A DNA stretch of 64,000 nt from Phaeosaccion multiseriatum (lineage: Eukaryota > Ochrophyta, other classes): assembly GCA_965112735.1 (NCBI GenBank), contig OZ218956.1:248001-312000 (forward strand). Reading direction: 5' to 3'. Below, one piece after another: positions 20,692-34,021 of this stretch; position 1 is the first letter of the stretch, and each line of letters begins with the position of its first letter. A program made the position numbers and the translations under genes. The notes under the pieces are model-generated. The model was not told the DNA's origin. It ran no database searches and saw only the letters and a list, made by a program, of their open reading frames with translations.

Positions 20692-22468
20692 TCACGCCTC
20701 CCACACGTTACGCTTTACGTAGAGCATAAACTGAACCAGGCTATCAAAAACGGAAATGGCATGCTGCACATCTCCCGGCACTGTTCCCTCCCTGAGAACA
20801 TTGCCCTGCGTCTCCCAGCCGAACATGCCCATGTTAAGGTGGCCTTCCTTGAGAGCGCACACGGGTATGCCGTACTTGTAGCTCTGCGATTCCGCCGCGC
20901 CAAGCTTCTTGAGGAAGGGGATGACCATCCGGCCCTTCCCATCGGGCTGGAGCACGAGGTCCTGGAGCTCTTCGCGCACGGAAGCTTTGGGAAACGCTTG
21001 CTTTGTCATCTCGTCCGTCCCCCCGGCATTGGCGGAGACTACTGTCTTCATGAGCATGACGAAGTCAGCGACGAAGCTCGACATCGCCTTGGTGGCGCCA
21101 TGCTTGCTGATCTTAATCTTGTTGACCAGGACGGGCAGCAAGACGGGCGCCTTCTTGAGGACGAAGGGGCCGAGTTCCTTTTGGAACCTGGCTCTTTCTT
21201 CGTTGGAGGAGTCCTTCCATTTTTTTCCAAGTGCCTGTTCCAACGACGACCACTCCCTCCTCCACTCAAGCCACTTGGGCAGCACGTCGTTGAACATAGT
21301 GTGCACGCTCTGGAGGCTGTACCAGTCTGGATCGGCAGGAACTGCAAATGCACTGGTAGCCATGACGGCCGCCTGGTTCAGGCTGCCCGAGCTCGGACCC
21401 ACATCCACGATGATGACGTCAAAGGCACCGTACTCGGCGAGGTAGTCGAACAGCCTGCGAAAGGCGCCGTTCCTGACGATGGCAGTCGTGGGCTCCTTCG
21501 AGACCTCCGAGAGCGTCTCAGCGTATTGGATGAGCTTGGGGCTGCCCGGCAGGATGAAGAGCCGCTCGCCGATGGAGTGCGGGGAGGTGCTCGACTTGAT
21601 CGGATCAGAGATCCTGTACAGGGACACTCCCTCCGCGAGGAAGGCGCCCTTATCGCCTTCCATGATGGGCTGCAATACCTTTGGCAATGTCGGGCCCGAG
21701 GCATCCTCGGTGCGAGCTGGAGATTTGCTCCATATCGAAGTTGCATTCCGCCTCCGTGTTGAGAGGGATGGAGCGAATCTCCGGTGGACCGTCCTGGACC
21801 TGGCCAGTAGCAGCAGCAGGACTGGCAGTGGCCGTGGAAGGCCTGTCCTCCTCCTCCCCGTCCTCCTCGGGTTCCACATCTTGAATGTCGTCCGCCAAAA
21901 GGCCCGTGATGTTGGTCTGCGGGTCCAGGTCCACAATGCACACTCTACAGCGGTTGGCCGCGAACTGCCAGGCCAAATTGGCTGTCAGTGTGGAATCGCC
22001 ATTGAAACAGAAGAGAGAGAGAGTGAGTGGGAACTTAGAATAGGATAGAGCAGGGCTCGGCAGCAAATGACACTCACTTGTGGTGGTGGACTTCCCTGAG
22101 CCACCCTGCGTAGATGCAGTCAGCAGTGGAACAGGCAGGGGCCAGGGGAGGGGTCAGCAAGGCCAACAAGAAGGGGAGGAGGGGAAGGAAGATCACTCAA
22201 TCACCTTGAAAGTGTAGTGGGTGAGGACGAAGGCTGGGTGGCGGTGGCTGGAGGAGACGTGCGCCTTCACCTCCGGCCCCTGTCCACCATTGCGCCCATT
22301 CAGATTGGGCAAGTAGTCTGGATCGATGACAACGCACTCGCCCTTGTTGGACCGGGATCCTTTGCTCTTCTTCCTACTCTTCTGGGGCGTTGGGGCCCGC
22401 CGTTTGCCCTTCTTGTTCGACGACCCTCCGGCCCCCTTTCCCTTCTCGTTGGGAGATCCGCCATCCAT
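20692..22468 (-). pseudogene. ParA-like ATPase, array copy 2, frameshifted
   Basis: Same three-exon layout (exon 1 22468-22205, microexon 22105-22078, exon 3 21981-20692). One extra T at about 21681 (CCTTTGG instead of CCTTGG in the other copies) shifts the frame in the middle of exon 3, after the segment DIAK, so the ATPase core is cut before Walker B. The change is in a short T run and could be a sequencing error; otherwise the copy looks complete. Confidence 0.75.
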
Positions 22469-23527
22469 GATGTTTCCTTCTGCCCCCTGCAGCGATGCAG
22501 CTGCCCCGGCCCTGTCTGACTTTTTTTGTTTTTTGTTAAATCTTACTCTTTCCCCTTCCTAGTGGAATTAAAGAGCTCCGGGTCGACAAGGGAAGGGAAT
22601 GCACGCATTCTAGCAGCTTCCCCTGCTGCCTGCTGGAAAATATAGTTCGGATTTGAGGAGTCAAGTGCGGGCAAGCGCAGACGGAAGGAGCGAGAACCAG
22701 ACGAGAAAAAGCCTAATTGCTTACGGAGGAAAGATCTCCTGCTAGGAAAGAACTATCGCACGTGAAGAGGTCAACACGTGCGCACTATGACCACGTAGAG
22801 CCTATGGGCAGACGGAGCTCAGTAGCTCCACAGTCATTGCCCCCCTATCGTACAGAATGCTCTGAGCAGACGGAGCTAAGTAAAATAAATAAATAAATAA
22901 AACAAACTAACATTAGTATGGGCTAATGATGTGCATTATTAGCCCCCCATCATTAGCCCCCCTTGCTCATAAGCCCTCCTTGCTCCCACACTCATTCAGA
23001 AGGCAGCACCAAAAAAAAATAAAAATCAAAATCGCTCGTTGACTTACTATGCCGTCACCGTCGTCGGACAAATTCAAACTAATCTGCTTCCCCAACTGCC
23101 TTGTCTGCTTCTTTGCGCACCACCCGCGTTTCTTTATGAGGTGGTACAGCTTCTCACTTCGAGACCTCGTCGGTCGAATGAGTTTGAAGCCAGGAGAAGC
23201 CACAGCAACGAAAATGTTACCGTAACGGAGCAATTGGAAGGAGCTTTGGAGGGGAGAAGAAGGAGGAGGACGGGACAGCAATAGTAGTAGCTAATATCGT
23301 ATATGAGGGATGTAAACGTTGCAACTCCGCCACTGGACCGCAGAAGGCTGCGTACACCGGAAGGAAAGCACAGCAAGAGGGACTTCAATACAGCAACTCC
23401 TCCACAAGACCGCAGAAGGCTGCGTACACCGGTGCGAGGAGGGCGCAGCAGGGGGGATATGAAGGCCGCAACACCGCCGGCCAATGGAGGATCCCATGTT
23501 GTTCCACCTTCGCCAGAGGAGACAGTG

Positions 23528-25478
23528 ATGCCGTGCTCCCTGGAGCAGTACCATGTCATCGAGCGCATCGGGGAAGGGTCCTTTGGAAAGGTGTATATAT
23601 AGAGGGCCGAAGGAAGTACACCGGCCAGACCGTTGCTCTCAAGTTCATTAGCAAGCACGGCAAGACCGCCAAGGAGATTCGCAGCCTGCGACAAGAGATT
23701 TCCATCCTACGCGAGCTTGATCACGAGCACATCATCCTCATGCTCGACGCCTTCGAGACGGAGCGGGACTTCTGTGTAGTGACGGAGTACGCGCAAGGGG
23801 AGCTGTTCGACATCCTCAAGGACGACCTCACCCTCCCGGAGGAAAAGGTGCAGGTCATCGCCAAGCAACTTGTGCAGGCCCTGCACTACTTGCACAGCAA
23901 GCGCGTCATCCACAGAGACATGAAGCCACAGAATATTCTCATCGGGGCCCACGGAAGGGTCAAGCTCTGCGACTTTGGCTTTGCTCGGTGAGGACGCGAC
24001 TGACTGACTGACTGACTGGCTGAGTGACTGAGTGACTCACTGACTCACTGACTCACTGACTCACTGACTCACTGACTGACACCCCATCGCCCCCCCTCGC
24101 AGGTCCATGAGCACCGACACTCTCGTCCTGACGAGCATCAAAGGCACGCCTCTGTACATGGCCCCTGAGCTTGTGCGGGAGCGCCCCTACGACGAGACGG
24201 CGGACCTGTGGTCACTCGGAGTGATCCTCTACGAGCTGGCCGTGGGGAAGCCGCCCTTCTACACCACCTCGCTCTACAGCCTCATCAATCTCATCGTCAA
24301 GGACGATGTTTCCTACCCCGTCTCCCTCGGGGCCGCCTTCAAGTCCTTCCTGCAGGGGCTGCTGCACAAGGATCCCCGGCGACGGCTCACGTGGCCGACT
24401 CTGCTGGACCATCCCTTCGTCTGCGAGCAGGGGGGCAGAGGAGGCAGGTGAGGGGGGAAGAGAAGCAAAGGGGTCGACGAGCGCACTCTGGACTGGGGAA
24501 GCTTTTTGTTCCGAAGGACAGGCTAAGGAGGCAAGAGGAGTGCTCGCCGAAGGTGGTGGTGCTCACAGAAGGTCATGATGATGATGATGACCGTGATGAT
24601 GAGGGGGAGAAGGAGAACAGAGAGAAGAGAGAGAGCGAGGCCATGACGAGTAGTAGAAGGACTGCTCGTGATGATGATTATAGTGGTGATTTTGTTGCTG
24701 CTGCACCTAGCAACGCCCCAGCACGTGCTCCTAGGGAGACAGAGGAGGAGGAGGAAGAGGAAGAGGGCGGAGAGATGTTCGGTGTCCGCTCGGGCCCTGG
24801 GGGGGCAGGGCCACTTCCGCAGCCAGCTGAGGCACGTGCTCGAGGGGCACCAGTTGGTGGTACGTCAGTTGGTGGTACGTCAGTTGGTGGTACGGCAGAG
24901 GGGCTGCATGAGGTGCGGCGGGAGGGGGCAGGAGCCGAGTCGGCGGAAGGAGGAGGGGCGGCGGCACAGGGATATGCATGAGGAAGGTCGTGAGGATTAG
25001 GACCACGACAAGGAGGAGCAGGAGGGGGAGGAGGAAGGAGATGTGCTGCTGCAAGCCCTTCGAACGGCAAGGAGGGTGGCAGGGGCATGCGTCGGGCTTC
25101 ACAGTTGCAGCGGGCTCGACCGTACCCAAGGGGAGATTCCCCAGGGAGGCAGCAGCAGCCTCGACCCCGGGGTGAGGGCGGGGAGGAAGACGAAGACGCT
25201 GCTGCCGCCGACCTGTTTGCGTCTTTCAGGGCACTTTTCCTGTGGAGGGCCTGGCTAAGCTGTACAGCGAGCCCACCGTCGTGGAGAGCACCAGCCTCAT
25301 CCTCGGTGTGGGCCTGGACCTGTTCGGCACTCGCGTGGTGCCCTCGCGCCCCTTCGACCTGCTGTCCTCGGAGTTCAACTACAGCTTCCTGTGCATTGTC
25401 GTGGTGGCCCTTGTGGTGGTGGCGGGCATGGCCGACCGTTTCGTCAAACAGAGGGCCCTGCTCGCGGCCTGGGCGTGA
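23528..25478 (+). pseudogene. Fused-kinase fragment joined to EMC1 tail, copy 2
   Basis: Same lesions as copy 1: the TATA insertion with TAG after GKVYI, and the junction to EMC1 at 25241/25242. It lacks one G at about 25173 relative to copy 1, changing the frame just before the junction. Confidence 0.85.
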
Positions 25479-25936
25479 GGGAGGGGCTTTTGTTCTTCTC
25501 TACGAATGCACTACAGCGCTTTGGATAGCGCGGAGGGATTGGCTGCAGTGGCGGGGCAGCTGAGGAGGACGCGAGGGAGGGGATGGGGCTAACGTGTGGC
25601 AAAGCGTTCCAACACTGGGAAATGCCTCTTTCTTTTTAGTTAGAATCAATTAATTTTAAAAAGAGTATGCTAATGCTACGCTGTTTTTATAACTTCCTGC
25701 TCTGATGTTTGAGCACCTTGCTTGGGTGGCACAACACACCACGGAGCGTGTGCGATCTATCCTCCCTGACCTAACTGCTCTTGAAACTGTTCCTGAGAAC
25801 CCCCCCCCCCCCCTCCCTTCTTATAGCAATCCAAACCCCACCACCAAGAGGGCGGCCGCAAACTTGCCGAATGAATTGGCACAGTCTTGCTGAAGGCAAA
25901 ACTCACCACTCAGGCTCCTCTGTCCTTCGTACTCGC

Positions 25937-27712
25937 TCACGCCTCCCACACGTTACGCTTTACGTAGAGCATAAACTGAACCAGGCTATCAAAAACGGAA
26001 ATGGCATGCTGCACATCTCCCGGCACTGTTCCCTCCCTGAGAACATTGCCCTGCGTCTCCCAGCCGAACATGCCCATGTTAAGGTGGCCTTCCTTGAGAG
26101 CGCACACGGGTATGCCGTACTTGTAGCTCTGCGATTCCGCCGCGCCAAGCTTCTTGAGGAAGGGGATGACCATCCGGCCCTTCCCATCGGGCTGGAGCAC
26201 GAGGTCCTGGAGCTCTTCGCGCACGGAAGCTTTGGGAAACGCTTGCTTTGTCATCTCGTCCGTCCCCCCGGCATTGGCGGAGACTACTGTCTTCATGAGC
26301 ATGACGAAGTCAGCGACGAAGCTCGACATCGCCTTGGTGGCGCCATGCTTGCTGATCTTAATCTTGTTGACCAGGACGGGCAGCAAGACGGGCGCCTTCT
26401 TGAGGACGAAGGGGCCGAGTTCCTTTTGGAACCTGGCTCTTTCTTCGTTGGAGGAGTCCTTCCATTTTTTTCCAAGTGCCTGTTCCAACGACGACCACTC
26501 CCTCCTCCACTCAAGCCACTTGGGCAGCACGTCGTTGAACATAGTGTGCACGCTCTGGAGGCTGTACCAGTCTGGATCGGCAGGAACTGCAAATGCACTG
26601 GTAGCCATGACGGCCGCCTGGTTCAGGCTGCCCGAGCTCGGACCCACATCCACGATGATGACGTCAAAGGCACCGTACTCGGCGAGGTAGTCGAACAGCC
26701 TGCGAAAGGCGCCGTTCCTGACGATGGCAGTCGTGGGCTCCTTCGAGACCTCCGAGAGCGTCTCAGCGTATTGGATGAGCTTGGGGCTGCCCGGCAGGAT
26801 GAAGAGCCGCTCGCCGATGGAGTGCGGGGAGGTGCTCGACTTGATCGGATCAGAGATCCTGTACAGGGACACTCCCTCCGCGAGGAAGGCGCCCTTATCG
26901 CCTTCCATGATGGGCTGCAATACCTTGGCAATGTCGGGCCCGAGGCATCCTCGGTGCGAGCTGGAGATTTGCTCCATATCGAAGTTGCATTCCGCCTCCG
27001 TGTTGAGAGGGATGGAGCGAATCTCCGGTGGACCGTCCTGGACCTGGCCAGTAGCAGCAGCAGGACTGGCAGTGGCCGTGGAAGGCCTGTCCTCCTCCTC
27101 CCCGTCCTCCTCGGGTTCCACATCTTGAATGTCGTCCGCCAAAAGGCCCGTGATGTTGGTCTGCGGGTCCAGGTCCACAATGCACACTCTACAGCGGTTG
27201 GCCGCGAACTGCCAGGCCAAATTGGCTGTCAGTGTGGAATCGCCATTGAAACAGAAGAGAGAGAGAGTGAGTGGGAACTTAGAATAGGATAGAGCAGGGC
27301 TCGGCAGCAAATGACACTCACTTGTGGTGGTGGACTTCCCTGAGCCACCCTGCGTAGATGCAGTCAGCAGTGGAACAGGCAGGGGCCAGGGGAGGGGTCA
27401 GCAAGGCCAACAAGAAGGGGAGGAGGGGAAGGAAGATCACTCAATCACCTTGAAAGTGTAGTGGGTGAGGACGAAGGCTGGGTGGCGGTGGCTGGAGGAG
27501 ACGTGCGCCTTCACCTCCGGCCCCTGTCCACCATTGCGCCCATTCAGATTGGGCAAGTAGTCTGGATCGATGACAACGCACTCGCCCTTGTTGGACCGGG
27601 ATCCTTTGCTCTTCTTCCTACTCTTCTGGGGCGTTGGGGCCCGCCGTTTGCCCTTCTTGTTCGACGACCCTCCGGCCCCCTTTCCCTTCTCGTTGGGAGA
27701 TCCGCCATCCAT
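25937..27712 (-). CDS. ParA/MinD-type ATPase, array copy 3
   Basis: Open throughout. Exons are 27712-27449, 27349-27322 (28-nt P-loop exon) and 27225-25937; 526 residues, with the visible reading identical to copy 1. Confidence 0.82.
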
Positions 27713-28773
27713 GATGTTTCCTTCTGCCCCCTGCAGCGATGCAGCTGCCCCGGCCCTGTCTGACTTTTTTTGTTTTTTGTTAAATCTTACTCTTTCCCCT
27801 TCCTAGTGGAATTAAAGAGCTCCGGGTCGACAAGGGAAGGGAATGCACGCATTCTAGCAGCTTCCCCTGCTGCCTGCTGGAAAATATAGTTCGGATTTGA
27901 GGAGTCAAGTGCGGGCAAGCGCAGACGGAAGGAGCGAGAACCAGACGAGAAAAAGCCTAATTGCTTACGGAGGAAAGATCTCCTGCTAGGAAAGAACTAT
28001 CGCACGTGAAGAGGTCAACACGTGCGCACTATGACCACGTAGAGCCTATGGGCAGACGGAGCTCAGTAGCTCCACAGTCATTGCCCCCCCCTATCGTACA
28101 GAATGCTCTGAGCAGACGGAGCTAAGTAAAATAAATAAATAAATAAAACAAACTAACATTAGTATGGGCTAATGATGTGCATTATTAGCCCCCCATCATT
28201 AGCCCCCCTTGCTCATAAGCCCTCCTTGCTCCCACACTCATTCAGAAGGCAGCACCAAAAAAAAATAAAAATAAAAATCGCTCGTTGACTTACTATGCCG
28301 TCACCGTCGTCGGACAAATTCAAACTAATCTGCTTCCCCAACTGCCTTGTCTGCTTCTTTGCGCACCACCCGCGTTTCTTTATGAGGTGGTACAGCTTCT
28401 CACTTCGAGACCTCGTCGGTCGAATGAGTTTGAAGCCAGGAGAAGCCACAGCAACGAAAATGTTACCGTAACGGAGCAATTGGAAGGAGCTTTGGAGGGG
28501 AGAAGAAGGAGGAGGACGGGACAGCAATAGTAGTAGCTAATATCGTATATGAGGGATGTAAACGTTGCAACTCCGCCACTGGACCGCAGAAGGCTGCGTA
28601 CACCGGAAGGAAAGCACAGCAAGAGGGACTTCAATACAGCAACTCCTCCACAAGACCGCAGAAGGCTGCGTACACCGGTGCGAGGAGGGCGCAGCAGGGG
28701 GGATATGAAGGCCGCAACACCGCCGGCCAATGGAGGATCCCATGTTGTTCCACCTTCGCCAGAGGAGACAGTG

Positions 28774-30726
28774 ATGCCGTGCTCCCTGGAGCAGTACCAT
28801 GTCATCGAGCGCATCGGGGAAGGGTCCTTTGGAAAGGTGTATATATAGAGGGCCGAAGGAAGTACACCGGCCAGACCGTTGCTCTCAAGTTCATTAGCAA
28901 GCACGGCAAGACCGCCAAGGAGATTCGCAGCCTGCGACAAGAGATTTCCATCCTACGCGAGCTTGATCACGAGCACATCATCCTCATGCTCGACGCCTTC
29001 GAGACGGAGCGGGACTTCTGTGTAGTGACGGAGTACGCGCAAGGGGAGCTGTTCGACATCCTCAAGGACGACCTCACCCTCCCGGAGGAAAAGGTGCAGG
29101 TCATCGCCAAGCAACTTGTGCAGGCCCTGCACTACTTGCACAGCAAGCGCGTCATCCACAGAGACATGAAGCCACAGAATATTCTCATCGGGGCCCACGG
29201 AAGGGTCAAGCTCTGCGACTTTGGCTTTGCTCGGTGAGGACGCGACTGACTGACTGACTGACTGGCTGAGTGACTGAGTGACTCACTGACTCACTGACTC
29301 ACTGACTCACTGACTCACTGACTGACACCCCATCGCCCCCCCTCGCAGGTCCATGAGCACCGACACTCTCGTCCTGACGAGCATCAAAGGCACGCCTCTG
29401 TACATGGCCCCTGAGCTTGTGCGGGAGCGCCCCTACGACGAGACGGCGGACCTGTGGTCACTCGGAGTGATCCTCTACGAGCTGGCCGTGGGGAAGCCGC
29501 CCTTCTACACCACCTCGCTCTACAGCCTCATCAATCTCATCGTCAAGGACGATGTTTCCTACCCCGTCTCCCTCGGGGCCGCCTTCAAGTCCTTCCTGCA
29601 GGGGCTGCTGCACAAGGATCCCCGGCGACGGCTCACGTGGCCGACTCTGCTGGACCATCCCTTCGTCTGCGAGCAGGGGGGGCAGAGGAGGCAGGTGAGG
29701 GGGGAAGAGAAGCAAAGGGGTCGACGAGCGCACTCTGGACTGGGGAAGCTTTTTGTTCCGAAGGACAGGCTAAGGAGGCAAGAGGAGTGCTCGCCGAAGG
29801 TGGTGGTGCTCACAGAAGGTCATGATGATGATGATGACCGTGATGATGAGGGGGAGAAGGAGAACAGAGAGAAGAGAGAGAGCGAGGCCATGACGAGTAG
29901 TAGAAGGACTGCTCGTGATGATGATTATAGTGGTGATTTTGTTGCTGCTGCACCTAGCAACGCCCCAGCACGTGCTCCTAGGGAGACAGAGGAGGAGGAG
30001 GAAGAGGAAGAGGGCGGAGAGATGTTCGGTGTCCGCTCGGGCCCTGGGGGGGCAGGGCCACTTCCGCAGCCAGCTGAGGCACGTGCTCGAGGGGCACCAG
30101 TTGGTGGTACGTCAGTTGGTGGTACGTCAGTTGGTGGTACGGCAGAGGGGCTGCATGAGGTGCGGCGGGAGGGGGCAGGAGCCGAGTCGGCGGAAGGAGG
30201 AGGGGCGGCGGCACAGGGATATGCATGAGGAAGGTCGTGAGGATTAGGACCACGACAAGGAGGAGCAGGAGGGGGAGGAGGAAGGAGATGTGCTGCTGCA
30301 AGCCCTTCGAACGGCAAGGAGGGTGGCAGGGGCATGCGTCGGGCTTCACAGTTGCAGCGGGCTCGACCGTACCCAAGGGGAGATTCCCCAGGGAGGCAGC
30401 AGCAGCCTCGACCCCGGGGTGAGGGGCGGGGAGGAAGACGAAGACGCTGCTGCCGCCGACCTGTTTGCGTCTTTCAGGGCACTTTTCCTGTGGAGGGCCT
30501 GGCTAAGCTGTACAGCGAGCCCACCGTCGTGGAGAGCACCAGCCTCATCCTCGGTGTGGGCCTGGACCTGTTCGGCACTCGCGTGGTGCCCTCGCGCCCC
30601 TTCGACCTGCTGTCCTCGGAGTTCAACTACAGCTTCCTGTGCATTGTCGTGGTGGCCCTTGTGGTGGTGGCGGGCATGGCCGACCGTTTCGTCAAACAGA
30701 GGGCCCTGCTCGCGGCCTGGGCGTGA
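28774..30726 (+). pseudogene. Fused-kinase fragment joined to EMC1 tail, copy 3
   Basis: Same early TAG. In this copy a longer G run at about 29687 keeps the second part of the kinase and the acidic linker in one open frame of 291 codons (29353-30228), as in intact Fused. The junction is at 30489/30490. Confidence 0.85.
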
Positions 30727-31184
30727 GGGAGGGGCTTTTGTTCTTCTCTACGAATGCACTACAGCGCTTTGGATAGCGCGGAGGGATTGGCTGCAGTGGC
30801 GGGGCAGCTGAGGAGGACGCGAGGGAGGGGATGGGGCTAACGTGTGGCAAAGCGTTCCAACACTGGGAAATGCCTCTTTCTTTTTAGTTAGAATCAATTA
30901 ATTTTAAAAAGAGTATGCTAATGCTACGCTGTTTTTATAACTTCCTGCTCTGATGTTTGAGCACCTTGCTTGGGTGGCACAACACACCACGGAGCGTGTG
31001 CGATCTATCCTCCCTGACCTAACTGCTCTTGAAACTGTTCCTGAGAACCCCCCCCCCCCCCTCCCTTCTTATAGCAATCCAAACCCCACCACCAAGAGGG
31101 CGGCCGCAAACTTGCCGAATGAATTGGCACAGTCTTGCTGAAGGCAAAACTCACCACTCAGGCTCCTCTGTCCTTCGTACTCGC

Positions 31185-32960
31185 TCACGCCTCCCACACG
31201 TTACGCTTTACGTAGAGCATAAACTGAACCAGGCTATCAAAAACGGAAATGGCATGCTGCACATCTCCCGGCACTGTTCCCTCCCTGAGAACATTGCCCT
31301 GCGTCTCCCAGCCGAACATGCCCATGTTAAGGTGGCCTTCCTTGAGAGCGCACACGGGTATGCCGTACTTGTAGCTCTGCGATTCCGCCGCGCCAAGCTT
31401 CTTGAGGAAGGGGATGACCATCCGGCCCTTCCCATCGGGCTGGAGCACGAGGTCCTGGAGCTCTTCGCGCACGGAAGCTTTGGGAAACGCTTGCTTTGTC
31501 ATCTCGTCCGTCCCCCCGGCATTGGCGGAGACTACTGTCTTCATGAGCATGACGAAGTCAGCGACGAAGCTCGACATCGCCTTGGTGGCGCCATGCTTGC
31601 TGATCTTAATCTTGTTGACCAGGACGGGCAGCAAGACGGGCGCCTTCTTGAGGACGAAGGGGCCGAGTTCCTTTTGGAACCTGGCTCTTTCTTCGTTGGA
31701 GGAGTCCTTCCATTTTTTTCCAAGTGCCTGTTCCAACGACGACCACTCCCTCCTCCACTCAAGCCACTTGGGCAGCACGTCGTTGAACATAGTGTGCACG
31801 CTCTGGAGGCTGTACCAGTCTGGATCGGCAGGAACTGCAAATGCACTGGTAGCCATGACGGCCGCCTGGTTCAGGCTGCCCGAGCTCGGACCCACATCCA
31901 CGATGATGACGTCAAAGGCACCGTACTCGGCGAGGTAGTCGAACAGCCTGCGAAAGGCGCCGTTCCTGACGATGGCAGTCGTGGGCTCCTTCGAGACCTC
32001 CGAGAGCGTCTCAGCGTATTGGATGAGCTTGGGGCTGCCCGGCAGGATGAAGAGCCGCTCGCCGATGGAGTGCGGGGAGGTGCTCGACTTGATCGGATCA
32101 GAGATCCTGTACAGGGACACTCCCTCCGCGAGGAAGGCGCCCTTATCGCCTTCCATGATGGGCTGCAATACCTTGGCAATGTCGGGCCCGAGGCATCCTC
32201 GGTGCGAGCTGGAGATTTGCTCCATATCGAAGTTGCATTCCGCCTCCGTGTTGAGAGGGATGGAGCGAATCTCCGGTGGACCGTCCTGGACCTGGCCAGT
32301 AGCAGCAGCAGGACTGGCAGTGGCCGTGGAAGGCCTGTCCTCCTCCTCCCCGTCCTCCTCGGGTTCCACATCTTGAATGTCGTCCGCCAAAAGGCCCGTG
32401 ATGTTGGTCTGCGGGTCCAGGTCCACAATGCACACTCTACAGCGGTTGGCCGCGAACTGCCAGGCCAAATTGGCTGTCAGTGTGGAATCGCCATTGAAAC
32501 AGAAGAGAGAGAGAGTGAGTGGGAACTTAGAATAGGATAGAGCAGGGCTCGGCAGCAAATGACACTCACTTGTGGTGGTGGACTTCCCTGAGCCACCCTG
32601 CGTAGATGCAGTCAGCAGTGGAACAGGCAGGGGCCAGGGGAGGGGTCAGCAAGGCCAACAAGAAGGGGAGGAGGGGAAGGAAGATCACTCAATCACCTTG
32701 AAAGTGTAGTGGGTGAGGACGAAGGCTGGGTGGCGGTGGCTGGAGGAGACGTGCGCCTTCACCTCCGGCCCCTGTCCACCATTGCGCCCATTCAGATTGG
32801 GCAAGTAGTCTGGATCGATGACAACGCACTCGCCCTTGTTGGACCGGGATCCTTTGCTCTTCTTCCTACTCTTCTGGGGCGTTGGGGCCCGCCGTTTGCC
32901 CTTCTTGTTCGACGACCCTCCGGCCCCCTTTCCCTTCTCGTTGGGAGATCCGCCATCCAT
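31185..32960 (-). CDS. ParA/MinD-type ATPase, array copy 4
   Basis: Open throughout. Exons are 32960-32697, 32597-32570 and 32473-31185; same product as copy 1. Confidence 0.82.
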
Positions 32961-34021
32961 GATGTTTCCTTCTGCCCCCTGCAGCGATGCAGCTGCCCCG
33001 GCCCTGTCTGACTTTTTTTGTTTTTTGTTAAATCTTACTCTTTCCCCTTCCTAGTGGAATTAAAGAGCTCCGGGTCGACAAGGGAAGGGAATGCACGCAT
33101 TCTAGCAGCTTCCCCTGCTGCCTGCTGGAAAATATAGTTCGGATTTGAGGAGTCAAGTGCGGGCAAGCGCAGACGGAAGGAGCGAGAACCAGACGAGAAA
33201 AAGCCTAATTGCTTACGGAGGAAAGATCTCCTGCTAGGAAAGAACTATCGCACGTGAAGAGGTCAACACGTGCGCACTATGACCACGTAGAGCCTATGGG
33301 CAGACGGAGCTCAGTAGCTCCACAGTCATTGCCCCCCCCTATCGTACAGAATGCTCTGAGCAGACGGAGCTAAGTAAAATAAATAAATAAATAAAACAAA
33401 CTAACATTAGTATGGGCTAATGATGTGCATTATTAGCCCCCCATCATTAGCCCCCCTTGCTCATAAGCCCTCCTTGCTCCCACACTCATTCAGAAGGCAG
33501 CACCAAAAAAAAATAAAAATCAAAATCGCTCGTTGACTTACTATGCCGTCACCGTCGTCGGACAAATTCAAACTAATCTGCTTCCCCAACTGCCTTGTCT
33601 GCTTCTTTGCGCACCACCCGCGTTTCTTTATGAGGTGGTACAGCTTCTCACTTCGAGACCTCGTCGGTCGAATGAGTTTGAAGCCAGGAGAAGCCACAGC
33701 AACGAAAATGTTACCGTAACGGAGCAATTGGAAGGAGCTTTGGAGGGGAGAAGAAGGAGGAGGACGGGACAGCAATAGTAGTAGCTAATATCGTATATGA
33801 GGGATGTAAACGTTGCAACTCCGCCACTGGACCGCAGAAGGCTGCGTACACCGGAAGGAAAGCACAGCAAGAGGGACTTCAATACAGCAACTCCTCCACA
33901 AGACCGCAGAAGGCTGCGTACACCGGTGCGAGGAGGGCGCAGCAGGGGGGATATGAAGGCCGCAACACCGCCGGCCAATGGAGGATCCCATGTTGTTCCA
34001 CCTTCGCCAGAGGAGACAGTG